Below are positions 24,892-33,480 of a DNA stretch of 64,000 nt, piece by piece. How positions within the stretch are numbered: the stretch's first letter is position 1; each line of letters opens with the position of its first letter. The position numbers and the translations under genes were made by a program. The notes under the pieces were generated by a model. That model ran no database searches. It was given only the letters and a program-made list of their open reading frames with translations, and was not told where the DNA came from. The stretch is from Halopenitus salinus (lineage in GTDB: Archaea > Halobacteriota > Halobacteria > Halobacteriales > Haloferacaceae), in contig NZ_JBHSXL010000002.1 in NCBI RefSeq assembly GCF_042662125.1, positions 263,857 through 327,856 of the forward strand, given 5' to 3'.

Positions 24892-25725
24892 TTATATTCC
24901 CCTACCTTCAACAATCTCTTCGGGAAATTGTGTTTGATTTCGGGCAGCAAAGTACCACCATTCAGGTACAAGCGCGCCATCACACATCGGGTTGGGTCTA
25001 AAACACCAAGGTGGAAATGTAGGAAGCCGTTTTACCGCGTTGAGTGTGCCGTTCGGCCATGCAGAATCAAACTCCTCAACGTGTTCGTGAATCAGCATAC
25101 AGAGGACACCAGTAAAATCGAGTGGCGCCGTTGGAATTCGGGGATGATTTGGAACCGAATTGGTCACCTGAGACTGATTAGTGATATCGTAGTCTTCGGC
25201 CAATATACCGAGTTCGATTGAGGATGGTTCGTATTGTGTGTGGAAAATTGGATGCCGCTCCTTTGTATCCATCTCGAAATCGTAGTGGAATGCACTCAGC
25301 ACCTTCGCTGGTTGTCTGTTACTCTCAGATTGATACTCAATATCTGCGCGACCTCGTTCATCCACCTTTAGATACGTTACAGCAGTCGCGGATGATTCAA
25401 TCACCGGGAACCGACGGCCATCGAACTCAACACCTGTTATCGTCAAATCCGGCTTGAAACAGATATCAATCGGACCCGCCGATTGTCCAGCTTCGAAGCC
25501 GACACCCTTGATTTTGAACACAGAATCGCTTTTGACAGTCACGGTGTCATCAGGTGGGTGTGAAATATCGAGATCGTCATCACTTCCCTTGATTTCTAAA
25601 CCACCAATTCCTACTAATAGGTTCCAGAGAAAAATATACGATTCTCGGATGTTGCCATATGCCTCACTATCTAAACCATATATTTCGGCGGCATCCGGGA
25701 TGGACATCGTCACATCATGACCCAT
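24892..25725 (-). CDS. Last gene of candidate defence operon, unknown protein
   Basis: 277 residues (MGHDVTMSIPDAAEIYGLDS); ATG at 25707 is an alternative start. It overlaps the receiver-like gene by 16 bases, so it is translated from the same message. The N-terminal half is strand-rich (DDTVTVKSDSVFKIKGVGF), the C-terminal half has a helix LDFTGVLCMLIHEHVEEF and a Trp/Cys/Pro-rich segment (FPPWCFRPNPMCDG... PEWWYFAARN). No known fold recognised. It could be the effector of the system; this is inference from position. Confidence 0.65.
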   Translation of the reverse strand: MGHDVTMSIPDAAEIYGLDSEAYGNIRESYIFLWNLLVGIGGLEIKGSDDDLDISHPPDDTVTVKSDSVFKIKGVGFEAGQSAGPIDICFKPDLTITGVEFDGRRFPVIESSATAVTYLKVDERGRADIEYQSESNRQPAKVLSAFHYDFEMDTKERHPIFHTQYEPSSIELGILAEDYDITNQSQVTNSVPNHPRIPTAPLDFTGVLCMLIHEHVEEFDSAWPNGTLNAVKRLPTFPPWCFRPNPMCDGALVPEWWYFAARNQTQFPEEIVEGRGI

Positions 25726-26789
25726 GGCTTGAGCTGGTCGTAGTCCTCTTCACTCACTCGCGATCGCGTCGCTCCTTTCGGGATCCACCCGTCGGGGGAG
25801 ACAGAGTGTTCCTCACAAACCGGTCTTTCCTTGATTATACAGTAGTACCGAGCTGGACCACAACTGTTCGCAAGTTCGCTGTGACACTCTGCCTCGCCGA
25901 TCGGAGGTACCTCAAACCGTTCAAACAGCTCAGGCCCAATCGGCCCCTTCGATTCGTCTTCACGCTTCTCTTGGATAGAGATATTGTCGATACTTGGTGT
26001 CCACCACCAGTTCTCTAATCCAGCGAAAGGACCGGTATAGGCTGCATCAGTGAATGGTTGTTTATATTCGTCGTTTCCACAGAATTGTTCGTGGTCGACA
26101 TTGAGATAGGCAGCCAGCGCTACCTCGTTCAGCAATGCCCCCGGAAACTCTAGCAGTTCGTTGAGAATCCAATAGCCTTGGTTAGTAGTGGCTCGCTTGA
26201 TGATATCGTCTTGGGAGAGGTCTGCTTGTCCGCTTTTGATTACTCCCGGATTCCCCCAGGAGTACTGATCGAGTTTTCCACGAACGCTGAATGGTGCATC
26301 CAACAACTCTGGAATTGCTCGTGTGTCACTGTCTTCGAAGACCGTATGTAGCGTCTCCCTAATCTCGTTGAATCCGTCAGCAATATACGCAGACTGAGCA
26401 CCGATTTCTTCCCAAGTCAGATCTGGTTCAAGCTTGATTTTGTTTTCGTCGTAGTCCTCCACCTTCTCAATATCAGACTCTCCTGTATTCGTTGCATGAT
26501 ATAGACATATTGGAAGGTGGTTGTTCTCACAGTAGGTGATAACATTATCACGCGACACCGCACCTGTTCCTTGTGTGAGGTCCCAATCTAGAACGGTCAA
26601 TATCGGTGTCCCGTACCCCTCCATTATTTCTTCGACTGCTTGTCTTGGATTAGAGCCGAGTTCTTGATTGATGTCTGCCCGGTGTACCTCCAAGTCGCTC
26701 GACAATGTCTCCCGCAACGCTGAAACGACGATTTCGAAATTATCTGTTTGATCCTCGAATATCACTATGTTATCAGTAAATGCGGTCAT
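25710..26789 (-). CDS. Receiver-like protein with C-terminal zinc-binding-like domain
   Basis: 359 residues. The first 125 resemble a response-regulator receiver: acidic pair FEDQ (residues 11-14), candidate phospho-Asp in TVLDWDL (residue 68), Thr/Ser position in LYHATN (about 100), conserved Lys in NKIKL (about 117-119). A helical middle domain follows. The C-terminal part has Cys/His positions (ECHSELANSCGPARYYC, CEEHS). Its ATG overlaps the stop of the ATPase gene (ATGA). The likely partner is that ATPase, in a phosphorelay-like pair; inferred. Confidence 0.7.
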   Translation of the reverse strand: MTAFTDNIVIFEDQTDNFEIVVSALRETLSSDLEVHRADINQELGSNPRQAVEEIMEGYGTPILTVLDWDLTQGTGAVSRDNVITYCENNHLPICLYHATNTGESDIEKVEDYDENKIKLEPDLTWEEIGAQSAYIADGFNEIRETLHTVFEDSDTRAIPELLDAPFSVRGKLDQYSWGNPGVIKSGQADLSQDDIIKRATTNQGYWILNELLEFPGALLNEVALAAYLNVDHEQFCGNDEYKQPFTDAAYTGPFAGLENWWWTPSIDNISIQEKREDESKGPIGPELFERFEVPPIGEAECHSELANSCGPARYYCIIKERPVCEEHSVSPDGWIPKGATRSRVSEEDYDQLKPWVMM

Positions 26790-29038
26790 CGTGGGAAGCG
26801 TACCTCAAAGGCGGTTTCGTATCCATCTGGCGCGTCGACGAGCGACACGCCCCCATCAATTTCATTGACAACCTTCCGAACAATGTACAGCCCTAGACCA
26901 TGCCCGACGCCCATCGGTCCCTCAACTTCTGATGTCGAGTACCACGGTTCAAACATTCGCGTTTGTTCTTCCTCTGAGATTCCGGGACCATTGTCAATTA
27001 CCCGTACCTTATGCCACTCTTCAGTGTTCTCTGCCTCGAACCGAATCTTACGGCCACCATCACTGACAGGAGTCTCCACAACCGCTTTCATCGCATTACT
27101 GTAGAGGTTGGCGAGTACCCCCGTGTACATTCCCACGTTTAACTCCGGTGTCTTGATGTCTCTTGAGATGTCGTTAATTGGTTCGATATGGCGACTCTCG
27201 GTATAGTTCTTGAATGTATCAATGAGTTGTGCTACTTGGGCATACGATTTGAATGAACTCAGCTCCTGACTCTCAAGCTGGTTCATCACCATCTGTGCAT
27301 AACTTTGGTAGGCACGGAAATCTTCCAAAGCTTGTTCAGTAGTCTGGATCGCTTCTTGGAACGATTGGCTACGTTGCTCCTCTGGGACATCTTCCCACCG
27401 ATCAATCATTTGCTCGGCTGAGTCGACAATAAGCGATGTTTCGTGACTCATAAATGCCGAGAAGACGCCCAAAACGTTCATCGATTCGACAGCCTCACGC
27501 GCTTCTTGCTCTGCCTCTTGCTTTTCTTCGATATTCTTTTCGGCCTCGTCGAGCTGATCTAAGAGGTTTGTCTCCGTTTCTCCCGAGATGTCGTCAGAGT
27601 CCTTTACGTAGCTTTTAGCACTCGATACTGAGGCTTTCGCATCTTCGGTTGTTTCCTCAACTTTCTCTTCTTTCTCTTCTTGCTCTTGCTTGCGCTGTTC
27701 AAGCACGTCGATGATGCCGAGTATTTCGAGACTTCCACGAACAATATCCACCAACTGATCATACGCCTCGTTTTCTACGAACCCTTGGCGGTTCATGCCG
27801 GGGACGAGGCGGTCATCTGGAACTGCCCCTACTCGCTCCCCGGGGCGATATGTAGTGACATGAACCGCTCCCAAAACCTGGATTTTTCTCGGGAGCATTA
27901 GCATAGCATCGTTCTCAGTGACCTCACGCTCCCCCTCTGGAAAGAGCGACTCTGTAATTGAGGATGCCCAATTCCGCGATCGTCGGGCTTGAGACTCAGA
28001 TAGACCCAACCAATCGTTTCCTTTGTCACCATATGGGGGCATTCTGAAGTTGCCGTCAATCACTCTGACACCCCCGTTTTCAGTCAGCCAACTTCTAGCA
28101 TCTCGACCATCGAAAGTCTCCATTCCAGCCAATACGCCTTTCCTGTTAGGAATAAACCGGATCTCCCCGTTCAGTTCACCAACTAAATTTTCCCCGTACT
28201 TACCCTCCTCTGCAAGATCGTACTGATATTCACGTTCATCAGCGTCTTCATACTCGTATCGATAAATCAGCGTGTTTCCTTCTGTTGCAATATCTACTTT
28301 TGCGACGTAACGCTCGTAGATTTCTCTAGCGATGCTCTTTGCCGGCGACCCCTCACCGGGCGGTGCAAAGTAGACACTGAAGCCGGGGTCTTCGTCGTCT
28401 GTACCCTCAATCGCTGCTGGATCGGGTTCATACGGGGCAGAAACAATATCAAGAACCTCGCTTGAGACATCCTCAAGACTCTCCGCTGACCACTCGTCTC
28501 GTAACTCGGAGATTCGCAGTCTCGTCCCCTCTTCCTCTGGCCTTGCATCCCGAGAAATCTGATACTCCACTTCCATCTCGCGGAGTCCGGCGCCGCTTTC
28601 AAATTCCTTCCAATCGAAATCAGCAGTCAACCGTAGATATTCTCCACTTTCGGGATCTTTAGCTACTGTGTCGAGTTCGAGATACAACCCAAGATTACGG
28701 ACTGCGAAACGTCCTACACCTTTCGACCCCTGAACCTCACGATTATATCGCTTTGAGGTTGGGTTCTCCCCTCGGTTTGAGGTGGCAATCGTCATCCAGA
28801 AATCGTCGAACTCGCGTTCAGTCATTCCGTGGCCATCATCGTCGACGATGAGCGTGTTACCATCGTCCTCAAGCCAGATATTACACCGCGTTGCGTCGGC
28901 GTCGTAGGCGTTCTTGATCAATTCAGCAAGTGCGACTTGCTCTGTCGCAATAAGCCGCTCCCCGAGCTCTGAGAGAATTTGGCTGTCACTAGTGAACGTA
29001 GTCGACCCCTCATCTACAATGAGCTCTTCCTGCGACAC
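26786..29038 (-). CDS. Dual-GHKL ATPase: Hsp90/MutL-like N domain plus histidine-kinase-like C domain
   Basis: 750 residues. N-terminal GHKL domain: N box ELIKNAYDAD (near 41), G1 DDGHGM (near 73), G2 GSKGVGRFA (near 108). A middle domain and a long acidic coiled coil follow (EQRKQEQEEKEEKVEETTED, about 455-510). Near residue 528 an H-box-like SAFMSHETSL is followed by a helical dimerisation segment, then a kinase-type GHKL domain: N box LYSNAMKAV, G1 DNGPGI, G2 GVGHGLGLYI. So it looks like a MORC/Hsp90-type ATPase fused to a histidine kinase core. It lies between the methyltransferase and receiver genes. Lower G+C than flanking genes. Function in defence is inferred. Confidence 0.8.
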   Translation of the reverse strand: MSQEELIVDEGSTTFTSDSQILSELGERLIATEQVALAELIKNAYDADATRCNIWLEDDGNTLIVDDDGHGMTEREFDDFWMTIATSNRGENPTSKRYNREVQGSKGVGRFAVRNLGLYLELDTVAKDPESGEYLRLTADFDWKEFESGAGLREMEVEYQISRDARPEEEGTRLRISELRDEWSAESLEDVSSEVLDIVSAPYEPDPAAIEGTDDEDPGFSVYFAPPGEGSPAKSIAREIYERYVAKVDIATEGNTLIYRYEYEDADEREYQYDLAEEGKYGENLVGELNGEIRFIPNRKGVLAGMETFDGRDARSWLTENGGVRVIDGNFRMPPYGDKGNDWLGLSESQARRSRNWASSITESLFPEGEREVTENDAMLMLPRKIQVLGAVHVTTYRPGERVGAVPDDRLVPGMNRQGFVENEAYDQLVDIVRGSLEILGIIDVLEQRKQEQEEKEEKVEETTEDAKASVSSAKSYVKDSDDISGETETNLLDQLDEAEKNIEEKQEAEQEAREAVESMNVLGVFSAFMSHETSLIVDSAEQMIDRWEDVPEEQRSQSFQEAIQTTEQALEDFRAYQSYAQMVMNQLESQELSSFKSYAQVAQLIDTFKNYTESRHIEPINDISRDIKTPELNVGMYTGVLANLYSNAMKAVVETPVSDGGRKIRFEAENTEEWHKVRVIDNGPGISEEEQTRMFEPWYSTSEVEGPMGVGHGLGLYIVRKVVNEIDGGVSLVDAPDGYETAFEVRFPR

Positions 29039-29120
29039 AATTTATAATATATAGCCCACTAAGACATAAAAATCCCAGTGGGTGAAGAATTAACAAGCAA
29101 TAGCGGCTCGATTGATTCTG

Positions 29121-31229
29121 CTACTCTGGTTCGGTTCCAAGATCAAGTACGTCTCGAACAGTCTCGTTTAGCATGTCTGTTGTCGAGTCAATGTCTTCAC
29201 CCCCTGCTCTAATCGCGTCCCGCAGTGCCCGATATACCGTTGCCAGCCGTTCAATATCAGTATTCGGCAAATCTCTTGTGTCGATGACCGGTACATCTTT
29301 CAATTCGTTGGGCTCAATTTTGTGGAGTCCGCGAGAGTATTTGCGACCACTTCGTTTTGTAATCTCATCGGCGACACTACTGTTTAGATACGCGAGCAGT
29401 GCATCTATTTCATCATCCTCAAATCCGGGCAGCAAGATGTTGTGGAGGTTGTTTAGCGTCCGAATAGAGGCTCGATTGCGGATGAACCGGAATCCATCTT
29501 TGCTCATGTAGGTCGCAATAATGTCAGGTGGATCTCGCTCGTCAACGGCGTACCAAGGGTTGCGATTAGACGCCAGGTAGCTCTCGTCGGCACCCACCTC
29601 GCGGCCGTATTGATGGTATGCCTCCAGCGCATCGTCATCCACTGTTTCGATGGCCTCTCCATCTTCGTAACAGTAGAGGAGCCATACTTCGTCACCGCGG
29701 TCCCGCCAGGCCTCCCAATTAGCTGTCGTAATTTCGAGCTCATTGAAGCCGGCAGTCCGCCGCAAAATCTTTGCGAGGTGCTCTTCGTTTAGTCCCCATT
29801 CTTCGACTTCGGCTTGAGTAAGACAAAAGTAATCGTTCTTTCCGGTTGCGATTCCACGTTTGATTGTGGCGAGTTCACTAAACTGGGTTAGTCCTGAGAC
29901 AGCGTCAATTTCTGCGTGATCTACGTACCTCCGCCAATTTTGATCCGGGTCCAGTCCTCCTTGACGAATTTGGTTGACGAATCCAAAGTTGGTCTCGCCA
30001 AGCTTCCCATTTTCAATAGCCTCAATCAGCTCCGCAGAATTGTCGGGCCACTCATCGACGCGGACAAACGCTGTATTTTGATCGGTATTCGTTGAGCCTT
30101 TCTCCAATAGTGTTATACAGGGGGTGACATCGGTTCCTTCGAATACCGCCTCCTCGAGCTCTAAGAAGAGGAAGGCTCGAATCGCGAATCGGTCTAAGAG
30201 GAAGTTCCGAAGATCTTCGCCATAGACCGTGTCAAAAAAGCGTGAGGAAGTAATGAACGCTAATCGTCCGCCATCAGATAAGAACTGCGCCGAGTGGACA
30301 AAGAAGTATGCGAATAGTGGAGCCTGCCCCCACATCGACACTCCAGCCTCAGCATCGACGATATTATTATATTGGTTCCGCTTCTCTTCGAGTGCAGCGC
30401 TTCGAGAGTAAGGCGGGTTAGAAACAATCGCATCAACTGTTGGCACTACTATCGTATTCTGGCCGTCGATTCGAACGTTGCTCCCCTCAACGAGCGTATT
30501 CATAAAGTCGTGATGGCGGAAGTTGGGGGAGCCACCCCCGTTCTCCAACTTCAGCCCCGTTGATGCCATGACAATTGCGAGTTCGCTAATATCAACACCC
30601 CACATTTCCTCGACACGACTCTTTTCAGATGCAGCTGTTTTGACATCGTACATCTGCGCGGTTAGAACACCCGCTCCGATACCAGGGTCGAGGACAACAT
30701 CGTCGCCGGAGGTGATCGCCCACTCAGCCATAAATCGTCCAACAAATGGTGGTGTACGGAACTGCCCGCATTTTCGACGAACTGGTTGTTCAACGATGGC
30801 CTCAAATATTTCACCGATACCATCAGTAGGCGTCTGATGTTCCTCTATAACAGATCTGGCTTCTAGGAGCGGCTCAAAGAGGTCTTGATTGGATTCGTCG
30901 ACGAGCGTATCAAGAGGATTTTCACGAAACGCCTCGTCGCCAGTTTCTTTCCAGGCTTCAGTGAATTTAGCCCCAATATTGGCGTCTTTGGAGAGCACTT
31001 GCAGTGTGGCTCCCTCTTTACGGTAAGCCCGATACAGCGTTGCTTTCAGGAGAAAATTGAATGCTGCCAAATTGCAGACCGTTTTCTCTGGGTTAGACGC
31101 GGCATCCAGCCCGAAATCCACCATCCAAGTTCTGAGATTCTTGGATATCGCCGTTTCTGATTCGATTCGTTCAGCAACCGCATTACCAACATCCTCAATT
31201 AGGGTAACGAGAGTGCGCTGATGGCTCAT
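29121..31229 (-). CDS. N6-adenine DNA methyltransferase (TaqI/Eco57I-like)
   Basis: 702 residues. S-adenosylmethionine motif I VVLDPGIGAGVLTAQ near 185 and catalytic motif IV AIVSNPPYSR near 265 mark an N6-adenine methyltransferase. The C-terminal half (LATIKRGIATGKNDYF... NNLHNILLPGF... YSRGLHKIEPNELKDVPV) is a TaqI-like target recognition domain. In a host-defence setting it would mark self DNA. The start overlaps the upstream winged-helix gene (ATGA); 82 bases separate it from the ATPase gene. No classical nuclease is seen beside it. Confidence 0.88.
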   Translation of the reverse strand: MSHQRTLVTLIEDVGNAVAERIESETAISKNLRTWMVDFGLDAASNPEKTVCNLAAFNFLLKATLYRAYRKEGATLQVLSKDANIGAKFTEAWKETGDEAFRENPLDTLVDESNQDLFEPLLEARSVIEEHQTPTDGIGEIFEAIVEQPVRRKCGQFRTPPFVGRFMAEWAITSGDDVVLDPGIGAGVLTAQMYDVKTAASEKSRVEEMWGVDISELAIVMASTGLKLENGGGSPNFRHHDFMNTLVEGSNVRIDGQNTIVVPTVDAIVSNPPYSRSAALEEKRNQYNNIVDAEAGVSMWGQAPLFAYFFVHSAQFLSDGGRLAFITSSRFFDTVYGEDLRNFLLDRFAIRAFLFLELEEAVFEGTDVTPCITLLEKGSTNTDQNTAFVRVDEWPDNSAELIEAIENGKLGETNFGFVNQIRQGGLDPDQNWRRYVDHAEIDAVSGLTQFSELATIKRGIATGKNDYFCLTQAEVEEWGLNEEHLAKILRRTAGFNELEITTANWEAWRDRGDEVWLLYCYEDGEAIETVDDDALEAYHQYGREVGADESYLASNRNPWYAVDERDPPDIIATYMSKDGFRFIRNRASIRTLNNLHNILLPGFEDDEIDALLAYLNSSVADEITKRSGRKYSRGLHKIEPNELKDVPVIDTRDLPNTDIERLATVYRALRDAIRAGGEDIDSTTDMLNETVRDVLDLGTEPE

Positions 31230-31522
31230 AGTTTATTATCCTCCAGACGGTCACGGCCAGCCTCAGTGATGGAGTAGTAGGCTCGGCGCGCATCATCCCC
31301 AACTATTTCTTCGATCTGTCCGTCCTCGCGGAGCCGGTTTGTGTTGACTCGCTTTACCAAACCCTGATCCAATAGATCCGACAGGGCGTTCTGGACCGTT
31401 CGATACCCGAATGTAATGTCCTCGTGGCGTTTGAGTCCGGCATAAATCGCGGTCGGAGGGAGCGCCATATCGTGCGTGGCGAGAAAGGCCAGTACCTTGT
31501 CGCGACGCTCCGAGGAAGGCAT
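31226..31522 (-). CDS. Winged-helix regulator heading the defence operon
   Basis: 98 residues from MPSSERRDKVLAFLATHDMA. A winged helix covers nearly the whole protein (PPTAIYAGLKRHEDITFGYRTVQNALSDLLDQGLVKRV...YYSITEAGRDRLE). The start at 31522 is preferred because a TATA-like TTAATTATATGAAA sits about 27 bases upstream, the spacing of a leaderless haloarchaeal transcript; an ATG at 31549 would put the TATA inside the gene. It overlaps the methyltransferase start (ATGA). Probably autoregulates the operon. Confidence 0.75.
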   Translation of the reverse strand: MPSSERRDKVLAFLATHDMALPPTAIYAGLKRHEDITFGYRTVQNALSDLLDQGLVKRVNTNRLREDGQIEEIVGDDARRAYYSITEAGRDRLEDNKL

Positions 31523-31543
31523 ACTTTCGCCAATTAGCGCAGA

Positions 31544-31560
31544 TTTCATATAATTAACGG
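31544..31560 (-). promoter_or_regulatory. TATA box of the defence operon
   Basis: TTAATTATATGAAA on the minus strand lies 22-38 bases before the ATG at 31522, the expected position for leaderless initiation. Lower G+C than its surroundings. Confidence 0.45.
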
Positions 31561-31885
31561 AATGATCGGGCATCCGCACCCTTATTCTCAATCCGTACGT
31601 CAGAGCGAAAGGCGTAAACGAAGTTACTACAGGAACACTAGTAACCTGCATATGAAGCGTGTGGGTAGTTTAAATATCCACAAGCTCGCGCAGCCGCCAC
31701 AGCGTGGACAGCGTGTTTGTAGAGAAACTTGAAATCCGTTGAAGTGACAACACCTGAGGCGCCTGTTTATCGCTAACTGACCGAAACCAAACTGGCGAAT
31801 TGGCAGAAACGAAAGTACTCTATGTTTTCGACCCACATCAGTATCTCTGAATCCGCTCTTGGAGTCTGACTTTCCCACAGACGGG
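31561..31885. other. Intergenic region upstream of defence operon
   Basis: About 325 bases without a supportable gene; short frames on both strands have no coding bias. It separates the low-GC defence operon from the plasmid-type genes and may hold the import junction. Confidence 0.4.
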
Positions 31886-32062
31886 TCACTCCCACAGGGG
31901 TGTCGGCGGCAGGTCGTCCTAACCCTCCAGCGCGGCGTCTAACTGTGATTCCACGATCGGGGAGTCGGTTCCTGCGGCGGGCTTCGCGGAGGTGAATGCG
32001 AAGCCGCTCTCGGGCCGTGAGAGTACGTCCTTCGGACATTGGTGCTCGGGGACACGGTCTGG
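31886..32062 (-). pseudogene. Probable small broken gene with hairpin leader
   Basis: One minus frame reads CPKDVLSRPESGFAFTSAKP...ESQLDAALEG, then TAG, then DDLPPTPLWE and a stop at 31886; it has haloarchaeal composition but no start codon after the leader. The ATG nearest the leader (32039) opens a different, Arg-rich frame (MSEGRTLTARERLRIH). The first frame looks like a gene with a lost start and a nonsense codon. Uncertain. Confidence 0.35.
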
Positions 32063-32095
32063 TGTGCCCTCCGCCCCTTCAGGGGACAAATAAAC
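32063..32095 (-). promoter_or_regulatory. Leader hairpin element (copy 10)
   Basis: On the minus strand: TTTATTTG, TCCCC arm, TGAA loop, GGGG arm, CGGAGGG. A consensus member of the family, 24 bases before the ATG at 32039. It also follows the RPA-like gene by about 160 bases, as copy 15 does at the second RPA-like locus. Confidence 0.55.
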
Positions 32096-32196
32096 GGACT
32101 CCGTCGCGACAGCGGCCTTGCCTCTCGGTGTACCACTCCTGAAAGCTGTGACCCCGGTTGTGGCTGCCGGCCGACCGCAGGGAGGCCGGGAGCGGA

Positions 32197-32218
32197 GGGT
32201 GGGGCGGTGGGGCTTGGG
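32197..32218 (+). repeat. G-quadruplex motif downstream of RPA-like gene
   Basis: Four G tracts of three or more (GGG at 32197, GGGG at 32201, GGGG at 32209, GGG at 32216) with loops of 1, 4 and 3 bases. The same arrangement is found at 62693-62714 after the other RPA-like gene, embedded in about 100 bases of similar non-coding sequence. The gene's message carries the C-rich strand. Confidence 0.6.
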
Positions 32219-32257
32219 CTGGTCCGGCACTCATCAAAAAAGAAGGGGGCGTTGCCC

Positions 32258-33118
32258 CTACTCTTCCCACCAGCGGTCGTCGCGATCTGGGAAGACGATC
32301 ATACTGTCGTAGGTGACTGCGAGAGAGCACCGGCCTTGGTACCAGTTCTTTTTGAGATGCCGCATCCGCACCCGTTCACCTTCCTGGACGAAGGCGGGCT
32401 CGCTGGCCTTCCACGACGTCCACTTGATTTTGTCCGTGTCATCGGCTATCAAGCCGACCTGGGCTATGGCTGGGTCGGAGGGATCCCAGAGGGTTTCGAT
32501 GGTTCCCTCAATGCTCACCTCGTCGGTCGGCACGTCCGGGACGTCCTCGATCGGGCAGATGGCGCCGGGGGCGGCCTTGAGTGCGTCCATCGTGTCGAAC
32601 ACTGCTTTGGTGATGTCCTGCCCCTTGGCGACCCGCTTTGCGAGCGCCCGCGAGACGGCCGCCCGACTGTGACCGGTGCGAAGCCGCTGTGCCATCCGGT
32701 CTGCTTCCTGATTCACTTTCGCCAGCTCCATCCGGGAGAGGCGTTCGCGCGGATCCGTCCGCTCGGGGGTGCGTTCCTCCCGCTTGCGCTGCCGCCGTTC
32801 GGTGACGACCTCGCGAGTCCGCTTCGCCCGGCCCTCCTGGGTGCCCAGTTCCGCCTGGGCGCTGATGTGGGCCAGTTCGGCTTCCCGGGCGCGAATCTTC
32901 TCTTCCTGGGCGAGGGGCAGGTGCGAGAAGTCCTGGACGATGCCGTCGGGGTGGTTGGAATCCACCTTCGCCTGCGTTTCCTGCTGGACCGTCGCCCGGA
33001 ACTCCGGCTGGTCGTCGACGACCTCGAAGCCGTCCTCGTCGACGCCGGCGTCTTCGGTTCGTTCGAATGCCTGTTCATCGACCGTAACGACCTTGCGACT
33101 CGAGTTGTTACTAGACAT
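32258..33118 (-). CDS. RPA-like single-strand DNA-binding protein (OB fold)
   Basis: 286 residues (MSSNNSSRKVVTVDEQAFER). The N-terminal 180 residues are acidic then strongly charged and helical (KRTREVVTERRQRKREERTP). The C-terminal 100 form an OB-fold domain like RPA/haloarchaeal Rpa associates (VSIEGTIETLWDPSDPAIAQ... DDTDKIKWTSWKASEPAFVQ, then EGERVRMRHLKKNWYQGR). Predicted to bind single-stranded DNA. A paralogue with the same layout lies at 62756-63652. Both have a roughly 350-base structured upstream region and a G-quadruplex motif after the stop. On a conjugative element this would be the counterpart of a plasmid SSB; inferred. Confidence 0.75.
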   Translation of the reverse strand: MSSNNSSRKVVTVDEQAFERTEDAGVDEDGFEVVDDQPEFRATVQQETQAKVDSNHPDGIVQDFSHLPLAQEEKIRAREAELAHISAQAELGTQEGRAKRTREVVTERRQRKREERTPERTDPRERLSRMELAKVNQEADRMAQRLRTGHSRAAVSRALAKRVAKGQDITKAVFDTMDALKAAPGAICPIEDVPDVPTDEVSIEGTIETLWDPSDPAIAQVGLIADDTDKIKWTSWKASEPAFVQEGERVRMRHLKKNWYQGRCSLAVTYDSMIVFPDRDDRWWEE

Positions 33119-33480
33119 TGGATCTCACTGATCCGAAGGCGCTCGCGCGCCGCCACCGCGATGCCCCTAACATCGCGGTTTTCCGACGACGTCGACGTCC
33201 GATAGCACCGACTGCGCGCTCTCGCTCGCGCCTTCGCGAGCGCCCTACCGGGCGCGAGCGAGAGCGCGCCCGAGTGCGGCGACCCCAACCAGCACCGCGC
33301 GCCGACCCGCCCGGAGCAAGCGGCCAGCGGAGAAAGCGTGGGGGGTGAGCAGCCACGCCGCGCAACCCCCCGCGCTTTCCCGCTGGCGTCGAGGGCACAT
33401 TCATTTTAGCCCGGAACGGCGACCGAGCGCACGCGAGGGAGCCGCACGCCCGGAATGGTCGGTCGCGAGCGACGCGGAGG
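33119..33480 (-). ncRNA. Large structured element upstream of RPA-like gene (copy A)
   Basis: About 360 bases, alignable end to end with 63653-64000. Stems visible: GGATC/GATCC next to the start codon; ACCGCGATG/CATCGCGGT; an 18-base perfect stem 33215-33232 / 33251-33268; a long stem 33324-33346 / 33365-33386. Between the two copies at least three pairs in the long stem change together (A-U to U-A, U-A to C-G, G-C to A-U), which indicates selection on structure. It may be a long structured 5' leader of the RPA-like message or a DNA hairpin site. No coding potential. Confidence 0.6.

Noticed and set aside
32039..33205. 388-codon plus-strand open frame over the RPA-like gene
   Set aside because: The minus strand has the OB-fold protein with a paralogue elsewhere; the plus frame has no recognisable protein features.
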